Shown here: piece after piece, positions 10,464-20,790 of the stretch
Numbering within the stretch: position 1 is the first letter of the stretch
How the letters are laid out: each line of letters begins with the position of its first letter
NCBI GenBank assembly: GCA_047967505.1
Contig: CM106538.1
DNA: 64,000 nt
Strand: one strand, 5' to 3'
DNA from: Dipteris shenzhenensis
Lineage: Eukaryota; Polypodiophyta; Polypodiopsida; Gleicheniales
Notes under the pieces: model-generated
The model's input: only the letters and a program-made list of their open reading frames with translations
What the model was told of the DNA's origin: nothing
Database searches by the model: none
Position numbers and translations under genes: made by a program

Positions 10464-10840
10464 GTAATGGATTTAGAGAAGAAGAGATTTCAATTAGCGG
10501 ATGCTCAAAATTAATATGTTCTATGGCTTTGTTTGACTATAGCAGATGTTAATTGCTCTCTTTTTTTTTCTCTTTTTTGTTCTGCACACAAACTACGAAA
10601 TGAAAAAACGTGACTTTTTTTGTCACATGAGATAATTTTACAGAGCATAATCCCTCGCTGATTTATGTGGGAGGTGAATGCTAGCATACAATGTGATCCC
10701 CAAAGTTTAGTGTGGTGTAAAACTGGTTCACTTAGTGTCGTTCAAAACTGCTAGAATCTTTTGGAAGTAATACATAATAGCTATTTTCTGCCTTCTACTT
10801 CAGAGCCAGATCTGCATAATATTGAGATATAGAATGAAAG
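10464..10840 (+). other. Start of a long host intron
   Basis: AT-rich, pyrimidine-tract sequence without coding signal, from the donor of exon 4 to the TG of the gypsy 5' LTR at 10841. The intron would extend to 28200 if exon 28201-28270 belongs to the same gene. Confidence 0.55.
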
Positions 10841-11199
10841 TGTTATGCCAGCCATAATCAGGGCCTGGTTATGGTGAGGCGGGAGACCAAGAGGGCTTGA
10901 CAACACTTGCTTATTGGTGTGAGTACGAAGGCTTGGGTTGGCTTATACCTAGTCTTAAGCATAAATGAGGGGTGCAATAGGGGAGCCCTCTCTAAGGTTC
11001 CTAGTGGGACACACGGCACCAAACAAAGAGACACTTGGCAAGTGTTGGGTTCAGGGGAGGCTCCTAGGAAGGAGAGCTGATCTTGGAAAGAAAGAAAGAA
11101 GGTATCATAGGACAATGGTACATGTAGGTTCGTACGAGTGGTAGCTCTCATGAAGCCATGGCTGGGTGGTGAATCAAGTAGCCCTCCTTTGATGTAACA
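10841..11199 (+). repeat. 5' LTR of the old gypsy element
   Basis: Begins TGTTATGCCAGCC, ends GATGTAACA and is followed by a tRNA-Met primer site. The length is 359 bp. No second copy was found in the window, so LTR age cannot be read. Confidence 0.7.
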
Positions 11200-11200
11200 T

Positions 11201-11212
11201 TGGTATCAGAGC
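11201..11212 (+). other. Primer-binding site for initiator tRNA-Met
   Basis: TGGTATCAGAGC one base after the LTR end at 11199. It fixes the 5' LTR/leader boundary of the old gypsy element. Confidence 0.85.
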
Positions 11213-11260
11213 GGTGAAGAATCTGGGAGAAGCAGCCAGCAAGTCAGCGCCTCAGGAGAC

Positions 11261-11589
11261 TGTTGGAATATGAAGCCACAATGAGTCTAAAATGAGTGTT
11301 CTAGGTGGTCTAGGTGTGGTTTTATAGTCTAGTGAGTCCTAGACATGCCTCGTGTCATATTGGGAAATATCCCATAGACATTGTGACTTTCTAGAGTCTA
11401 GTGGCACACTATTTAGTGTTGTACTTGTCTATTGTCTAACACATCAGTCAACATCAAGCTTTATATCATGTGAGTATTTTGGTTATCATTGCCTAGCACT
11501 TGTTCTTTCATTTTCTTTGCATTTTGCCTTTCCATATTTCCATTCCGTTCCTAGTTAGCTTGGCATTCTCCTACCTCCACGTCTCTTCA
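11261..11589 (+). repeat. 5' LTR of the non-autonomous element
   Basis: TGTTGGAATATGAAGCC at the start, CTCTTCA at the end, 329 bp. Three further LTRs of this family lie at 13030-13370, 42897-43027 joined to 49911-50101, and 52116-52434. Confidence 0.9.
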
Positions 11590-11591
11590 TA

Positions 11592-11604
11592 TGGCATCAG
11601 AGCC
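11592..11604 (+). other. Primer-binding site (one mismatch)
   Basis: TGGCATCAGAGCC differs from the tRNA-Met complement at one position (C for T), two bases after the LTR. Confidence 0.8.
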
Positions 11605-12790
11605 AGCTTTCCTCAAGGAATGAGGAGGCCTTGAAGCCCATCCCAGACCTATGGAGAGGCTAGCTCCTTCCACTCTAGTTCCACTCTCCTCCTCTCCTTC
11701 CTTGAGCACTCCCTCTTCTTCCTTTGCCTCTCCACCTTGAGCTCCCTTCCAATCCCAAGCCTCACCAACATGAAGCTACCCATCTACGACATGATGCTGA
11801 GATTCTACCACGACTTGGAGCTGCCACATATCCCGTGCTTTCCCCGCCATTGCTCAGCCAACTGAGCCGCGGCCTCTTCTGCACTCCATCGACCTGCAAA
11901 CAGGCCGTACAGCCCGTCGCAAGCAGCCCGTATAGTCCGTATGGACTGTACTGACTGTTTTCGTGCAGTCCCATGCCATACCCACCTGCCCGTACACCTG
12001 CTGCTTACGCTCCCTCGTCATTTTCCCTCGGGACTGCCACCAACGGTAGCTGCTTCTGCACTCGAAATCCACGCCATCTCAGCTCTCTTTTGCTCGCCAC
12101 AAGGTCACCTTCCCTGCTCACTTGCTGCCCACGCTGCTTCTGCTGCCCACACAGCTCTAGCTCCTGCTGCCCACGCTGCACTTGCTGTCCACGCTGCCTA
12201 CGAATTCCGCCTATCTCCAGCTCATCTTTGTCCTGCAACAGGCCCTCTTCTCTGCCCGTCACTTGCTCCACATTCTGTCAACAACAAGTGAAGCTGCTCT
12301 GAGCTTGATGTGAGCTCCAAACACTTCCCGACTTCTCCGATTACCACCCCGATTGTCCTTGGTGCCTGAGCTCCACTTTTGACCAACTCTCTGAGTGCTC
12401 GTGATGCCTCCGGCCTCTACTTCGACATCGGTGACTCTCACTTAGCCATTTTGAGAGTCACTATGTGAGTGCTTCATTTAGCTACCCCATTGACTTCACC
12501 GACACATCTTTTGGGTCATTCCTGCCTAGCGCTTCATCGACTCGCAGGGATGTGCACACATGTGCATAAGCTACTTGGGGGACATCTCTTACTTCTAAGA
12601 GATCTATTTTTATTATTCCTACAGCTTGATGTATTTGGGGTCCTCTGCCCTAGGTAGTCCCCCTAAAATGATATGTATTGAGTGTTTGGTTTTCATTGAG
12701 TTAATAAAGGTTCTCAACCTTGGATAGTCCTCCTCAAATGATGTGTTATTTCCTTTATGAGTGTGTGGCTTCCTACCAAGTCCTATTATG

Positions 12791-12804
12791 AAGCTAGGGG
12801 GGAA
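12791..12804 (+). other. Upstream polypurine-like tract
   Basis: AAGCTAGGGGGGAATG followed by TATTGTGGGAGCC. The same arrangement occurs at 51811-51826 in the related element. It lies about 230 bases before the tract that adjoins the 3' LTR. Confidence 0.5.
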
Positions 12805-13021
12805 TGTATTGTGGGAGCCTTTCTATTGGCTTTGATGGGTCTCTCTATCAGGCCTGGCCGAGTTCCAGGATGTTGGTGCATTTCCCAAGACCGATTTGTT
12901 GGATCAAGTAGCCATGCTTCATTTGAGCCTCTGAGCTACTTGGGGTGCACAGAGCAGTAGACTCCATCATTGTCATGTTTTGTTCTTGGTGCCATTCCAG
13001 TAGTCTCTCACCTTGCCTTCA

Positions 13022-13029
13022 TGGGGGGG
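13022..13029 (+). other. Polypurine tract at the 3' LTR
   Basis: ATGGGGGGG directly before the 3' LTR TGTTGG. This is the usual plus-strand priming site, identical at 52108-52115. Confidence 0.85.
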
Positions 13030-13370
13030 TGTTGGAATATGAAGCCAAAGTGAGTCTAAAATGAGTGTTCTAGGTGGTCTAGGTGTGATTTTGTAGTCTA
13101 GTGAGTCCTAGACATGCCACGTGTCATATTGGGAGATATCCCATAGACATCGTGACTTTCTAGAGTCTAGTGGCACACGATATAGTGTTGTACTTGTCTA
13201 TTGTCTAATACATCAGTCAACATCAAGCTTTATATCATTTGAGTATTTTGGTTATCATTGCTTAGCACTTGTTCTTTCATTTTCTTTCCATTTTTCCTTT
13301 CCATTATGCTTTCCATATTTCCATTCCGTTCCTAGCTAGCTTGGCATTCTCTTACCTCCACATCTCTTTA
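13030..13370 (+). repeat. 3' LTR of the non-autonomous element
   Basis: 341 bp. It matches 11261-11589 with scattered substitutions and a small insertion (extra CCATTATGCTTT-like words near 13300), so the insertion is not recent. Confidence 0.9.
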
Positions 13371-13375
13371 GAGAC

Positions 13376-14532
13376 TAGTGAAGATTAGCAAGGACGAGGA
13401 TTTGAAATTTTACGAGACTTTTGGCAACGCTACTCTCAATGAGGGAACGAGTGTAGCAACTCTTGCAGAACAAGTTTTGTGGAGGTTCGTGGATGCAATA
13501 GCCGCAATGTATCTGTCACAACGTAATTGCAGGCATAGGTAACTTCAAAAAGGCTCGTGGGAAGGTAAGTTTGTCGTTTTAGTTTGCAGGAGAGTCGGCT
13601 GCTACTGCTAGATCAGGCGATGGAGGAGAAGGTGTTATCGTTGAAGCTGCAGGGATTTGGGGAGAAGCTGTGTGCTGTGCAGCTTGCCGCTCATAACTAC
13701 GGATCCACAGACTTGCACGAAGCTTATGGCTACTGCCATACATAGATTCACGAGGAGCTTCAAACACTGTAGATTTGACAGGAAGCTTTAATTGCCATAG
13801 CCAGAACTTCGAAGAACAATTTCGCAAGGGTGCGGCCTGTACCTATAAAGAGGCAAAGCATAGAGACAACAAGACAAAGGCAAAATCCAAACAACTCAAC
13901 GCCAAGGAAAAAATGTGTCCCAAATTGCTTACGAAGAAAAGCAAGTCGCGGTAGTTGATTCGTTGTCGACGCACAGAGTAATGGAAGAAATAACCACAGA
14001 TGCCACGCAATCAAAGGATCCTTAAACCTTTGAAAAAAACCACCTCATCACTGCTCTTTATACTCCTCTCCAATCCAAAAGTCTTAAAGCCTCTTCTTTT
14101 CCCCCTCTTGCTAAAGGGTATCTTCCAAGGTACCTCAAATCATTTTAGCCTTTCCAAATTTAAAGACGAGGATCGAAGATCAAGTCGAGAAGTTTGAGAA
14201 TGGGATTGAAGAATTATAACTTGTGTGGCACAATGAGAGCGGGTTTGAATACAAAAGACAAATCCAAGGCCTCGAACAAATATCAAGGAAGTGGGCATTG
14301 CATATTTCTCTCTATTATAAAGCTTTTTGCTTTAGATCTTCTAGAAAAATTTTACATTTGAAATGGCAACTCCAGAAAAGGATGAAATGGTTAGGGAGAG
14401 CGAGGAAAGGGTTGACACTAGTGGAGAGGTCCACCTCTCGACTTAGAGAAACCTCTAACATTCTTAAGAACTTGAAACCGCCAATTTTCAATGGGGAAGA
14501 AAAGGAGCATAATAAAGATGTGATTAATACAT
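13376..14532 (+). pseudogene. Old gypsy: leader and gag 5' part
   Basis: Continues the old gypsy after the nested insertion. Gag-like translation near 14460-14530 (LKNLKPPIFNGEEKEHNKDV) resumes at 19987 as INTFLQKWQDVHRLRN once the - strand gypsy is removed. Upstream sequence is broken in all frames. Confidence 0.6.
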
Positions 14533-15894
14533 TGATAAGGAACAAAAAGTAAAGACAACCATGAATTATGTACTTCACCACGTCAGATAGCTGTGACTTC
14601 ATAGGGATCAGCTGCAATCTGGGCTCGTAGATGATGAGCTTATGAACCAGGTTCCAGAGAAGGTGTCTTTGTATTAGGCACTGAGACAAAACCCCCACAA
14701 AAACTGACTGAACATGGATCACACAGACTTAGAGAGAGCCAAAAGACTACACAGCCCGAAACAGATAAACTTAGAACTGAACTGAACTTTCCCCCAAAAC
14801 TCACAAAACAGTCAGCCTCAAAATACTATAAACCCACAGACCACACTCCTAAGCTTCCATCAAGGACAACAGCTTATAACTCCCACAAAGCTGCAACAGC
14901 GCCACCTCCTCTCCTTCTCTATCACTACCCAGCTCGCTTAGGACAACCATCATCGATGAAAGGTCACGTTCCATTGCGCCTTAGCCTGCAATTCCTTGGT
15001 CCCTCTATCTCTTTGCATACGGAGTTCATGGAGTCGCTGTTGCCCAAAGTCCTTCAGCTAGCAGAAAACGATACACAGCTATGCCTCAAGCTGTCCTAAT
15101 CCATGAATCATCACCAACCATGCACCAGCCCGATGGAAGACACTTCCAGCAATAGCCCTGCTATCTTCATTTCTCACGGAGAGCTTAGCTCACATGTATA
15201 GCGTCACCTGCACAGCCAGGTAGCTTCCTCAATCAGAAAGAAAAAGAGCCTTTCCATATGATCTCAGCTAGACCACGCATTCTCTGCATCAGCTCACGTG
15301 CAAACAACGACTGCCCTGCCTGTGTGGTAGCCATGCTCAGCCAACTACAAACAGCTCGCTATTTCTGGACATCTCCAGCGCCAAGGTCTTCTCAGCGCAC
15401 ACAAGCTCACAAATTCCCTTACGTGAAGACAATCAACAGTGTCCGCAATAGCCCTTCTCTCCCATTCGATCTAAATTCACCACGTAGCTGTAGCAACAGA
15501 GCACCCCGAGTTTATCCTTTCCAAACTTGGAGTCCCTTTGTGCCAAGCATGCAGTCGGAAATCCCCATCCCATCATGTACATAGGCCTTTTTTTGATGGG
15601 CGCTTAGTCTCTCGCTTTCATCTACGAGACTCCTAGTTACGTGCATCGCTTCCTCTGTTCTTCAAACACCCTTGCTCTGAAGTATGGTACAACCACATTG
15701 CATTTCATCATTTTCCATGAAGTCCCTGCAAAACATACTTTATTGTCTCAAAAAACTATACATTAGTCCATCATGCTTGTGAAAGAAAATCCACAAATGC
15801 CAAAAGCCCACACCTACCCTAGATGTGTACAACTATGTGCCTACCTACAGCTATATACAGTGCTCAAAAACTTGATACAGGTTTTGTCCTATCA
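14533..15894 (-). repeat. 3' LTR of the dual-RNase-H gypsy
   Basis: 1362 bp, + strand TGATAAGGAAC...GTCCTATCA. It lacks about 420 bp present in the other LTR (19340-19757). The solo LTR at 32311-34057 belongs to the same family. On the minus strand a purine-rich tract (TTGGGGATGGGCAAAA, 15895-15910) precedes it, as expected for plus-strand priming. Confidence 0.8.
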
Positions 15895-15922
15895 TTTTGC
15901 CCATCCCCAAGTTTGCAGACAT

Positions 15923-17834
15923 TCATGTCTTGCAGATAGGGGTATATAAGATTTGCATTTCTTCAGAGATATCCTCATCCATGAGGTCTTTCGGCTTGTC
16001 TGGTTTCATCACAGTAGGTCCACAACTGCCTATACTCATGATCCTATGAAAGTATTTCTTTAGTCTGAAGCCATTGACTCTATTCTTATGCTGCTGACCA
16101 TCCAAATCCTCAAGTTGATATGAGCCATTTTTGAATTTCTTCGTCACACGAAAAGGTCCATCCCATTTGGTCACAAATTTCTTCTTGAAGGTAGAATCCA
16201 AACTAGTGTTGTATCTCAAAACTAGATCACCCTCCTCGATTTTCTGATCCCTGAAATTCTTGTTTGCTCTCTTCTGATTCTCCTCTTGAATTAAAGCATA
16301 ATGTTCCACCGCCTTTTGTCTGTCTAGTTGTGCTTCCTGCAAATCCAATAACCGGTTCTGGAGAGTAGAATTTGAATCCTCGGTTATCTTCATTAACATC
16401 TGTAATGCAGGAATTTCTACTTCCAAGGGTAATAGAGCTTCTTTCCCGTAAACAAGATGAAATGGTGACAATTGGGTGCCTTCTTTTACTGCAACTCCGT
16501 GAGCCCATAAAGCCCAGTGCAAAGCAAGGTCTCACTCCTTCTCATGTGTTCTCATGATCTTTCCCATGATATTAGTACGCACACCATTAAATTTTTCATT
16601 CATCCCATTACATTGAGGATAATAGGGACTTGCATATCTGTGTTTAATCTTCAGCTTTCCACATAATAAATCCATTAGTTCACTCCTGAAGCCTGGACCT
16701 CTATCAGAAAGCAACTCCAGTGGCACACCAAATCTATAGCAGATATCCTCATACACAAATTTTCGCATTGACAGCCCATACTGCTCGTGCTTCAGCCCAT
16801 CTCGTCAAATAATTTATAGCTGTCAGCACATACTAATTTCCCTGGGTTGTCGTGGGTAGAGGACCGATGGCATCTATTCCCCATTTCTCAAAAATATTAT
16901 AAGCAAGCATGATATTTCTGAGTTCTGGATGTAAGATTCTCTTACTCATCTGCTGATACTGTAGGCATGACCTGCACCAATGTCTTATGTCTCTCTGGAG
17001 GGATGGCCACACATACCCTTCTGTAAGTATTTTCCTTAGCATGATTTTGAAAGCAAAATGTCCTCCACATACTCCCTCATGATTAGCTTGTAAAATATGA
17101 AAAACTTCCTCATGCCAGGGAATTCTTATGAGCGCCAGATCAGCCTCTTTCATGTAAAGAACATCATCTATCAGACAATAAGAAGTACAGCTTTTAATAA
17201 ATCTGTATTTTCTTTGTTTTGGAACTTCTTCAGGCACTTTACCAGTTAACAGGAAGCTTTCCTCACAAGCCAATGTCTCCCTTCCTTTGTATAAGGGCTC
17301 CTGCACTCCTACTGCATCAACATAAGCTGCTGTAATTTCCTGCGCAGCATCATGTGCATTTACATTCTTACCCCTTTCAATATGCTGGAGTGTCCAGGCA
17401 TCCAATTGATTTAACAGTTTCTTCACCGCGCTTATCCATCTCTTCAAATGAACATGCTTAACCTTCCACACACCTAAAATTTGCTTCATAACCAACAGAG
17501 CATCTCCCTTAATCATGAGTCTCTTAATACCCAGACTAATGCATACTTTCACACCTTCGAAGAGGGCTGCATATTCAGCTTCATTATTACTGCTGGCTTC
17601 GAGCTGAATTCCCATTTTCCGAATCTCCTTTCCTCCAGGATCATAAATGACAATTCCTCCTGTACTTTTATTTAAACTTTTTTTGTTAGATCCATCAAAG
17701 TGTAAAACAAATGCATCCTCTAGTACTTTTTCTTCATTCATGTCAGTGTTCTTCTCCACATCTTCAACTAAAATAGGTCCTTCCTTATAGGTGAGGAGAT
17801 CAGCCAAGGAAGCTCTGGTAGAGTTCTCAACCAA
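15923..17834 (-). pseudogene. gypsy pol 3' half: second RNase H, integrase
   Basis: From 17834 leftward: spacer, then RNase H of the RVT_3 type (FVLHFDGSNKK, SSNNEAEYAAL, MIKGDALLVMKQI; the catalytic D, E and D are visible), then the integrase HHCC finger (HEGVCGGH...CRSCLQYQ), the DDE core (WGIDAIGPLP; LSDRGPGFRS; YYPQCNG) and a C-terminal domain (VTKWDGPFRVTKKFKNGSYQ). Only nonsense changes break it: a TAG after QGN near 16833 and a TGA after MRTHEKE near 16532 where Trp is expected. No frameshift is needed, so decay is recent or slow. Confidence 0.8.
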
Positions 17835-18086
17835 GAAGGTAAAAGAGTACTCCTATAACTCTACTATCCATTTAATCATGCTCCTGGAGATGTCTGTACT
17901 ATTCAACATATGAGGTAGTAGTGAACATGAGGTGAGAACCACAAAAGGCCTTGACAATAGATAAGACCAAAATCTCCTACATGCATACAAGAGGCTAGCC
18001 AGGACCAATTCAGCTGCTGAATACTTCCTCTCTACTTCACTCTTCACCCTGCTGGCATAATAGATTGGCCTCATATATTTGGAACC
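17279..18086 (-). repeat. 808-bp tandem duplication, copy 1
   Basis: This block is followed directly by a second copy (18087-18894) with no difference noticed on reading; the encoded 190-residue stretch is identical. A CCC microhomology lies at the junction. The unit covers the end of RNase H 1, the spacer and RNase H 2 up to the integrase linker. Confidence 0.9.
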
Positions 18087-18894
18087 CCCTTCCTTTGTAT
18101 AAGGGCTCCTGCACTCCTACTGCATCAACATAAGCTGCTGTAATTTCCTGCGCAGCATCATGTGCATTTACATTCTTACCCCTTTCAATATGCTGGAGTG
18201 TCCAGGCATCCAATTGATTTAACAGTTTCTTCACCGCGCTTATCCATCTCTTCAAATGAACATGCTTAACCTTCCACACACCTAAAATTTGCTTCATAAC
18301 CAACAGAGCATCTCCCTTAATCATGAGTCTCTTAATACCCAGACTAATGCATACTTTCACACCTTCGAAGAGGGCTGCATATTCAGCTTCATTATTACTG
18401 CTGGCTTCGAGCTGAATTCCCATTTTCCGAATCTCCTTTCCTCCAGGATCATAAATGACAATTCCTCCTGTACTTTTATTTAAACTTTTTTTGTTAGATC
18501 CATCAAAGTGTAAAACAAATGCATCCTCTAGTACTTTTTCTTCATTCATGTCAGTGTTCTTCTCCACATCTTCAACTAAAATAGGTCCTTCCTTATAGGT
18601 GAGGAGATCAGCCAAGGAAGCTCTGGTAGAGTTCTCAACCAAGAAGGTAAAAGAGTACTCCTATAACTCTACTATCCATTTAATCATGCTCCTGGAGATG
18701 TCTGTACTATTCAACATATGAGGTAGTAGTGAACATGAGGTGAGAACCACAAAAGGCCTTGACAATAGATAAGACCAAAATCTCCTACATGCATACAAGA
18801 GGCTAGCCAGGACCAATTCAGCTGCTGAATACTTCCTCTCTACTTCACTCTTCACCCTGCTGGCATAATAGATTGGCCTCATATATTTGGAACC
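18087..18894 (-). repeat. 808-bp tandem duplication, copy 2
   Basis: Period 808 from copy 1. The same premature stop (after IKWIVEL) is present in both copies, so duplication followed that mutation, unless the repeat is an assembly artefact. Confidence 0.9.
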
Positions 18895-18914
18895 CTCTCC
18901 CTGCTGCAAAAGAG
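18661..18914 (-). pseudogene. gypsy first RNase H domain
   Basis: Minus-strand frame reads GSKYMRPIYYASRVKSEVER and KYSAAELVLASLLYACRRFW, the RNase H that follows gypsy RT. It begins right at the deletion junction with LTR sequence and ends in a stop after IKWIVEL, where the frame would otherwise continue into the spacer. Confidence 0.75.
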
Positions 18915-19986
18915 ACAGCCTTTCCATATGATCTCAGCTAGACCACGCATTCTTTGCATCAGCTCACGTGCAAACGACGATCGTCCTGCTTGTGTGGTAG
19001 CCATGCTCAGCCAACTACAAACAGCTCGCTATTTATGGAGACCTCTAGCACCAAGGTCTTCTCAGTGCACACAAGCTCACAAATTCCCTTACGTGAAGAC
19101 AATCAACAGTGTCCGCAATAGCCCTTCTCTCCCATTCGATCTAAATTCACCACGTAGCTGTAGCAACGGAGCACCCCGAGATTATCCTTTCCAAACTTGG
19201 AGTCCCTTTGTGCCAAGCATGCAGTTGGAAATCCCCATCCCATCATGTACATAGGCGTTTTTTTGATGAGCACTTGGTCTCTCGCTTTCATCTACGAGAC
19301 TCCTAGTTACGTGCTTCGCTTCCTCTTTTCTTCAGAAATTCTAGATTTCTCTACACGTGATCGATCGCAATCCATACACGCTCTACATTCCTTGCTACGT
19401 AGCCACCTTTGCATGAGCAGGATGCCTTCCCAATCAGTCCAGCCACCTCAGCCTAATTTGCCACCTCATCAGTGACATTTTACCACTCCCATTTAGAAAA
19501 TGCAAATATCTCCCCAAGGCACATTAAATGCACATTTTGGACCTTTAGTCACACAATTCCCACACACATTAGCATGCACATTAAAGCTTGCATGCACCCC
19601 CGTACACACACATGAAAAGCCCCTTGACATAGGCACCAAAACATATCAAATTTCCGTAGCATGCAAGTGCACATTGACTTAGAAAAATAAAATAAAGAAA
19701 CCCTTCATGACTTGATTTACATGACCCCAAAAACATTTCACTTGACCACACATTGGACACCCTTGCTCTGGAAGTCTGGTACAACCACATTGCATTTCAT
19801 CATTTCCCATGAAGTCCCTGCAAAACATACTTTATTGTCTCAAAAAATTATACATTAGTCCATCATGCTTGTGAAAGAAAATCCACAAATGCCAAAAGCC
19901 CACAGCTACCCTAGATGTGTACAACTATGTGCCTACCTGCAACTATATACAGTGCTCAAAAACTTGATACATGTTTTGTCCTATCA
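18915..19986 (-). repeat. 5' LTR of the dual-RNase-H gypsy, truncated
   Basis: Matches 15245-15894 closely, plus about 420 bp (19340-19757) absent there. The inner 700 bp (equivalent of 14533-15244) is missing, lost together with leader, gag, protease and RT. Confidence 0.8.
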
Positions 19987-20790
19987 ACGTTCTTGCAAAA
20001 ATGGCAAGACGTCCATCGACTCAGGAATACCCCTCCTGAAAATCAAGTCATGGAGTAAGTCTTTCCCTTGGAAACAAGGCCTATAAATGAATTAGAAAGG
20101 GCATGGGAGACTGACTCCTATGGAAAAATCACTGACGACTCCTTATCAAGTTGAGAGGTCTACCTCTTGACTTAGAGAAACCTTTAACATTCTTAAGGAC
20201 TAGAAACCGCCAATTTTCAATAGGGAAGCAAAGGAGCGTAATAAAGATGCGATTAATACGTTCTTGCAAAAATGGCAATACTTCCATCGACTCAGGAATA
20301 CCCCTCTTGAAATCAAGTCGTGGAGCAAGTCTTTCCCTTGGAAACAAGGCCTATAAATGGTGGATGAGCCTCAGAGAAAATGATAGAATTCCTAGGTATT
20401 GGGGTTGAGTTTGAACAAGTCTTCTTAAAAGATTTTTTATCAAAAAATTAATTAGAAGGAGCATTGGAGGCTTGGGACAATTGCACTATGGGTAAAAATA
20501 CTCTAGTCTAGTATATGGCGAATTATAGGGAGGCAATTCTCAAGCTGAAAGGAATTGATGAATTCCAAAAGATAAGGGGTTTTGTGAGAGGTCTCAAAGA
20601 TACTTATAAGGTTGAGGTGAAAAGAAAATCTCCCAAAACCTTTGAGGAAGCAATTCAGCTGAAAGGAATTGATGAATTCCAAAAGATAAGGGGTTTCATC
20701 AGAGGTCTCAAAGACACTTATAAGGTCGAGGTGAAAAGAAATTCTCCCAAAACCTTTGATCAGACGGAGGAACATGAGGTCGAAAGATAA
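19987..20790 (+). pseudogene. Old gypsy gag with two internal duplications
   Basis: Gag (capsid-forming) is recognisable as KAYKWWMSLREN, YREAILKLKGIDEFQKIRGF and RGLKDTYKVEVKRKSPKTF. About 270 bp (from GAGAGGTC to the CCTATAAATG word) occurs twice: 14424-14532 joined to 19987-20080, and 20153-20357. A 114-bp in-frame repeat gives the 38-residue unit LKGIDEF...FEEAIQ twice (20545-20658 and 20659-20772). The downstream nucleocapsid and protease are deleted. Confidence 0.75.

Larger units (their letters stand above)
11261..13370 (+). mobile_element. Non-autonomous LTR element, 2.1 kb, with target duplication GAGAC
   Basis: LTR 11261-11589, primer site 11592-11604, internal region without gag or pol, G-rich polypurine tract 13022-13029, LTR 13030-13370. 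The 5-bp target duplication GAGAC is exact (11256-11260 and 13371-13375). LTRs and the last 430 bases of the internal region match the element at 42897-52434, which still has gag. The internal 5' part is CT-rich and encodes only low-complexity Ala/His repeats in open frames (11941-12291). It needs proteins of another element to move. The 3' LTR ends TA instead of CA. Confidence 0.85.
14533..19986 (-). mobile_element. Dual-RNase-H gypsy (Tat-like), deletion derivative
   Basis: The 3' LTR is at 14533-15894 and the (truncated) 5' LTR at about 18915-19986, both with TGATA...TATCA ends, flanked by ACAT/ACGT target duplications (one CpG-type mismatch). Reading leftward the element carries RNase H, a second RNase H and integrase. 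Leader, gag, protease, RT and the inner 700 bp of the 5' LTR are deleted at a junction near 18908-18915. A second RNase H before integrase is known for the plant Tat lineage; assignment to Tat is inference. It cannot move by itself. Confidence 0.8.

Noticed and set aside
11941-12302. Overlapping 109-116 codon frames with Ala/His repeats
   Set aside because: CT/GC-rich imperfect repeats inside a non-autonomous LTR element keep several frames and both strands open; no domain.
15258-15584. 108-codon frame also found at 18928-19254
   Set aside because: Duplicated only because both lie in the two LTRs of one element; no start context or domain.
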